Origin: Zopfochytrium polystomum
Taxonomy: Eukaryota > Chytridiomycota > Chytridiomycetes > Chytridiales > Chytridiaceae
Assembly: GCA_025765615.1 (NCBI GenBank)
Contig: JAIVFJ010000582.1
Location: 1 to 21,890, forward strand
Reading direction: 5' to 3'
Length of the DNA: 21,890 nucleotides
Positions within the stretch are counted from its first letter, which is position 1, and every line of letters begins with the position of its first letter. Below, in pieces: positions 18,534 to 21,890 of the stretch. Made by a program: the position numbers and the translations under genes. The notes beneath the pieces were generated by a model. The model saw only the letters and a program-made list of their open reading frames with translations. It did no database searches and had not been told where the DNA came from.

Positions 18534-19081
18534 GGAGAGGGTTCAGCGCTGTGCCGTTGCAATGACCTGCCGGGCGCGACCCAATGATCAAAGCTGACGC
18601 CAGCGGGAAGGTTTTCCTGATCAAAACGATCAACAATTGTGAGTGCTCTGTGAATGTCAAAGCCCTCGTCCAAATCGGAAGTTTTCTTCAAGTCTGATTG
18701 CGTTTGGGCGGCTTCGGCTATCAGTACACACATGTTAGTGGGCGCGGAGGACGCATGGGGGCCCGATGTGACGGAGATGGATTGAATCTGAGCGCCTAAA
18801 AGGACTTTTTGAGGTTGCTGCTGGAAACTGCGTCTCAAAACGTGCCATGTCCGCAGGGTAACCAGAGGGTGCGTATCAGTCTTAGCAGGTCGGCGAGGGT
18901 GCTGAATGTCAGGTCTCAGATGGTCTCCATCCGTACTCTGGGTGATCAAGGTTGCCACAATCTCCTCCTTTAGGGGCTGGAGAGTAGCAGTGGCAATGTC
19001 ACCAGTAAGAACATTTTTGGCTTGCTTCGCACCAAACTTCGGCTCATAGGTCACGAAAAAAGGTGTTGGGGTGAATCTCAT
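18530..19081 (-). CDS. Unrecognised protein, upstream of and overlapping the Myb/SANT-like frame
   Basis: A 183-codon frame from an ATG at 19081. Hydrophilic, Gln/Thr/Asp-rich, no membrane segment; no family recognised ('DLDEGFDIHRALTIVDRFDQ' is the most structured part). Its stop overlaps the next frame on the same strand by four bases, and a shift of one base near 18540 would join them. I think the two are one broken or spliced gene. Confidence 0.35.
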   Translation of the reverse strand: MRFTPTPFFVTYEPKFGAKQAKNVLTGDIATATLQPLKEEIVATLITQSTDGDHLRPDIQHPRRPAKTDTHPLVTLRTWHVLRRSFQQQPQKVLLGAQIQSISVTSGPHASSAPTNMCVLIAEAAQTQSDLKKTSDLDEGFDIHRALTIVDRFDQENLPAGVSFDHWVAPGRSLQRHSAEPSP

Positions 19082-19626
19082 CAGTGCTCATCGGGAAGGG
19101 AGTTTGCTAGAGAATGGCAGCTGTTTGTGAAGCTGACATTGAGGACGACGGTGAGACTACGGGGGAGAACGACTGGCCGTTGCTTAACCCCTTTAAGGGT
19201 TGGCGCCACTTGTGCCACATGCGGCACAGGACCCGCTTCCTCCTCGAGCAGTTTGACGCCGTCATCGACCAGTTTCCTCCGCCTCGACAAACCCTACCCG
19301 CGACGTCATTACAGACATCACCCGCCGCATGGCGCTGCCCGCATGGCAGAGTTTTGCGAACCGGGGCCTATCCGTAGAGTCCATGGACGACTACAACATC
19401 TACACGCACTACGTCGCGGGCCTCGTCGGGCCCTCGGCCTGACGGGCCTCTTTGTCGCTACTGGGCCTCGAGTCCCACCCGCTGCTCCAGGTTGCGCCGC
19501 AGCGCGGCTCCCGCGCGTTCGACCTGCCAAACAACAATGGTTTCAACAACCCCGTCGTGCCGAGATGGGTCAAGGAGGGGAACGAAAAGACGACTCGTTT
19601 TGGGAGATGGCGACCGGTGCGAGGAT

Positions 19627-19699
19627 GTGAGTTTGTTTTGCTCATGTTGGGGGCGGTGTTGTTTTGTTTTTTTTTTTTTTTTTTTTTTTTTTTTGGCAG
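19627..19699 (+). other. Candidate intron containing T28
   Basis: Donor GAT|GTGAGTTTG and acceptor TTTTGGCAG|GTC. A longer version ending at AAATCAG (19768) has a better branch site (CACTAATCA near 19712). The T run 19667-19694 would serve as the polypyrimidine tract. Confidence 0.4.
19667..19694. repeat. Homopolymer T28
   Basis: Uninterrupted run of 28 T on the + strand. Confidence 0.95.
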
Positions 19700-20089
19700 G
19701 TCGCGACCTTAAGCACTAATCAAAACACGCAACGCGCGCACTGCAACCACAACAAAAAAAAAAATCAGATCGCCCGCTGGATCCACGCCCACGACCTCCG
19801 CACCGCCAACGGGCGTCCTCGTCACCCGCCCCGCGCAGCGCCGGCCCGCACCGCTCCCTCGCCGGCCGCGCCGAGTCCCGCCGCAAACGCAGCCATTCAT
19901 CGTTGTCGTCCTCCTGGCCCTCCTCGCCGCCGTCGTCGCCGCCGTCGCCGCGGCCGCGTGGGCGGGTCGCAAGCGTCGTGGGCGCCGGCCCCGGCCAGCA
20001 CCTGGGGTGGGACGGTGCCGCCCGCGGTCGGCGAGGCGTGGGTGTGGGTTGGGGAGTGGGCGCGCGGGCGGCGGTGTTGCGGCGAGGAG

Positions 20090-20280
20090 CGGGGTGATGT
20101 CCGGGACGGGGGGGTGCGCGGGCTTTCGCGGGTGGGGGGGGGACTACTTTTTTTTTTCACTCTATTCGGGGATACTCACACACCCGCACACCCTCCTCAT
20201 TCTCGTTCTTTTTTTTTTCCCTTTCGCATCCTCCTTTTCCCTTTTTTTGTTTCGTGTTGTGCGCGCTCTCCTTTCTCTCC

Positions 20281-20313
<33 letters not shown>

Positions 20314-20600
20314 CTTCAGTTTTCCAGGGAAAAGGAAAGGCACCCCCACGCCCCATCTTTTCTCTCACCCTTTTTCTTCTTGTCTGAAAGAGGAGGGGTG
20401 GGGGCGTACGAAAGCGATTTTGTAAAAGGAAGGCCTGGAAACGAAACAAGAGAAAGAGGGGAATCCACGTTGGCTTGCAGAACCGTCCAGTCAGATCCCT
20501 CAAAATAAGAAACAAATGGGCTTCTTTTGTTGTCGTCCAGGAGAAAAAAAAGTGAAAAAAAGGACCTTGAATCCAACTTTTAAAACAAAAAAAAAGCATC
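20090..20600. other. Low-complexity sequence: G runs, pyrimidine tracts and T29
   Basis: G-rich to about 20147, then strongly T/C-rich, with T29 at 20285-20313 followed by CTTCAG, another 3' splice-like end. Open frames here are produced by the low complexity (poly-Phe or poly-Lys) and are not genes. Confidence 0.5.
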
Positions 20601-20614
20601 GGGCAGACTTGGAG

Positions 20615-21530
20615 GGGCAACATCCATGCTGTGGTACTCAAGGTCAAAAGCAAAGACGATGGCAATGAGCAGTCACATGTCCTAGATCTGGACGACAGGA
20701 GAAAACGTGCCTGGTAGTGAATGCCTTTGCGTTGGGCTTTTCCGCATGGGACAAGTCAGGCTTTTCATCACTTCAGCCAGGCAAAAGGATCAAGCTTGTA
20801 GGCATAAACCCAATTTGCAGAACATTGCGTGCTTGCCAGGAGGAAGAACTACCCATTCCCAGACCTTGTGCTCATCCATGGGAAAGTGAATGTCCTGAAG
20901 CTCAGACGCAGTCCATTCTTTGTTGTGGTCTGATGCATGGGCTTCCTTGTGGGAATGTGGTGCTGGTGGTTGTTGTGACTGGTGAATTGGCTCTTTGGAA
21001 GAACACTTCGGGAAGCACAGTTCTGGCAGTTGCAAGAGATGGTGAGAGATTTTTCGATTTGCAAGTAGCTTGCAGAGTCCAGTTGGTGCATTTTTGATGT
21101 TGACAATGACGGATGGTGGAAGTGGTGATTCAATGACAGGTTCTGGATCGGTATTGATGGATGCAGCTATGCAGTCTGCTGTTGGAGATAGGCTCTCTTC
21201 GGGTTCATAATCATCTTCGTCGAGGATGACAGCAAATCTGTCAGGGTTCCAGCAACAGTCGTCGTCATCTTCCTATTCCAAATCTTGGGGAATAGTTGGA
21301 GGTTGATCTGAGGTGTTTGTTGATGATGATGGCAGCTGTCCTCTCCTGGAAGCCTGGTGCAGTTGCTGGCAAGTACAAGAGGAGGGAGCACCGTCAGGCG
21401 GAGAGTTGGATAACTGACAGTAAGAGTCATGTGGTGGCTCAACAGGTTCAAAAAAAAGGAGAGTTGTCAGTTTCAGGAAAATCAGTAAAACCATCAGAAA
21501 GAGAAGTTGAGAAATCAGAATTCAGAGATT
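20615..21530 (-). pseudogene. pol: Second Ty1/copia Pol fragment (linker and start of RT), decayed
   Basis: On the minus strand, from high to low coordinates: an acidic linker (DFSTSLSDGFTDFPETDNSP; later EDDDDCCWNPDRF and DEDDYEPEESLSPTADC after an in-frame TAG near 21274), then the RVT_2 entry 'NKEWTASELQDI' - 'MDEHKVWEWVVLPPGKHAMF' - CK, a one-base shift, 'VYAYKLDP', and finally TFSPVVQI - stop - DM - stop - LLIAIVFAFDLEYHSMDV, which is the 'TFSPVV...LLAIA...L.QMDV' region. Integrase and the rest of RT are absent. The sequence is clearly different from the RT at 4.8-5.7 kb, so it is another family. Confidence 0.7.
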
Positions 21531-21689
21531 AGCATCACTGCAGACAATCGAAGTTTTGGTGGTGTAGTGCCCCAGTAGGTGTTGGAGAACAAATGAAAAC
21601 TTTGAGCGATTTTAGCAGCTGGGTGACTTGTCACGCAGGAGAGGACAAATTGGTGGTTTTAGAACCGCCTTATCAAATCCCTACCACTT
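21531..21689. other. No feature seen between the copia fragment and the tRNA-like sequence
   Basis: No coding or repeat feature recognised. After the tRNA-like part, 21761-21890 holds the doubled word TTCCACTAA (about 21814-21831) but no gene. Confidence 0.3.
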
Positions 21690-21760
21690 GGCTGCATAGT
21701 GTAGGGGTTATCACATCAGATTCTGATTCTGGGGACCCCGGTTCTTTTCCGCATTCAATT
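21690..21760 (+). pseudogene. tRNA-Gln(CTG)-like sequence, acceptor stem lost; possible SINE head
   Basis: Aligned to eukaryotic tRNA-Gln: GGCTGCA TA GTGT AGGGGTTATCAC A, anticodon stem TCAGA/TCTGG pairing fully (one G-T pair), loop TTCTGAT with anticodon CTG at 21723-21725, variable GGAC, T arm CCCGG/TTCTTTT/CCGCA with only three of five pairs. The 3' acceptor side (TTCAATT) does not pair with the 5' side. The Pol III A box (TAGTGTAGGGG) and B box (GGTTCTTTTCC) are recognisable. A functional tRNA is unlikely; a tRNA-derived SINE or pseudogene fits. Confidence 0.6.
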
Positions 21761-21890
21761 AGTGGCACCGGGAAAAGGGAAAATCAATTGACGAGAAAAT
21801 GCCAGAAAACAGATTCCACTAATTCCACTAATTGCGCCTCCACCACCTGTCATGTCAACCACACCCACCAGAGCATGGTTCTCGCTCAAC

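Larger units (their letters stand above)
19114..19970 (+). pseudogene. Squalene synthase copy, internally deleted and frame-disrupted
   Basis: Squalene synthase joins two farnesyl diphosphates at the ER in sterol synthesis. Visible parts in order: 'ENDWPLLNPFKGWRHLCHMR' and 'TRFLLEQFDAVIDQ'; FLRLDKPY; RDVITDITRRM; MAEF; 'SVESMDDYNIYTHYVAGLVG' (the conserved DDY..Y.HYVAGLVG box); LGLTGLFVATG; 'LESHPLLQVAPQRG'. These lie in alternating frames. The N-terminus with the first DxxED box is missing apart from a trace (IEDD), and after QRG the region with FLQKTNIIRDYLED and the rest of the core is absent. About 390 bases on, a Val/Ala/Leu-rich membrane anchor (19893-19960, PFIVVVLLALLAAVVAAV...) followed by RKRRGRR matches the family's C-terminal anchor. 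A candidate intron (19627-19699 or to 19768) lies between. Confidence 0.7.

Noticed and set aside
1..21890. Reassigned stop codon (TGA or TAG read as amino acid)
   Set aside because: Interrupting stops are of all three kinds and occur only in decaying genes; the intact SDR and ART genes end normally and have no internal stops.
1..21890. CRISPR arrays, rRNA genes, bacterial operons
   Set aside because: No regularly spaced repeats, no rRNA-like sequence, and the gene structure is eukaryotic.

Overview
This is a repeat-rich, gene-poor stretch of nuclear DNA from a eukaryote. There are short GT..AG introns, Ty1/copia and DDE-type transposon remnants, a tRNA-derived sequence, long homopolymers and dinucleotide microsatellites. 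Several pieces point to a zoosporic fungus, most likely a chytrid: ankyrin repeats of the 'A-S-x-N-G-H-x-x-V-L-D-W-W' type, a squalene synthase (sterol pathway) remnant, and small introns with fungal-like splice sites. This assignment is an inference, not a match to a named species.

Layout. 1-1.2 kb: AT-richer sequence with an unrecognised open frame. 1.25-6.6 kb: one Ty1/copia element on the + strand (Gag with RGG box and CCHC knuckle, protease, integrase, reverse transcriptase, RNase H). It is broken by frameshifts and an internal stop, and its RT lacks the first catalytic Asp; I found no LTRs. 6.9-9.24 kb: a candidate multi-exon minus-strand gene of unknown family. Its small exons are mostly bounded by phase-1 introns and encode 'GK[S/T/A][L/I]' modules running into a very GC-rich Gly/Ala/Lys tail. 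10.27-10.37 kb: a (CA)n(CG)11 tract. 10.49-11.41 kb: an intact two-exon minus-strand gene for a probably secreted ADP-ribosyltransferase-like protein with a basic C-terminal tail. 11.5-12.25 kb: (GA)n/(GT)n tracts. 12.5-13.8 kb: two decayed ankyrin-repeat genes. 14.06-14.79 kb: an intact intronless short-chain dehydrogenase/reductase with a TATA box, the clearest gene in the window. 15.3-16.9 kb: little of note apart from an unrecognised frame. 17.3-17.9 kb: a decayed DDE (Tc1/mariner-superfamily) transposase. 17.9-19.1 kb: two minus-strand frames, one resembling the Myb/SANT-like proteins linked to transposons. 19.1-20.0 kb: a squalene synthase copy with an internal deletion and many frame changes, each of which that I could interpret sits at a short homopolymer. 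20.6-21.5 kb: a second, different copia fragment on the minus strand. 21.69-21.76 kb: a tRNA-Gln(CTG)-like sequence with intact Pol III boxes but no acceptor stem.

The genes do not form an operon or pathway. The two that look functional are the SDR and the secreted ART-like protein, with the modular 'GK' gene as the best candidate for something undescribed. The many frameshifts with well-preserved protein sequence could be true decay or uncorrected homopolymer errors in the assembly; this affects every 'pseudogene' call here.
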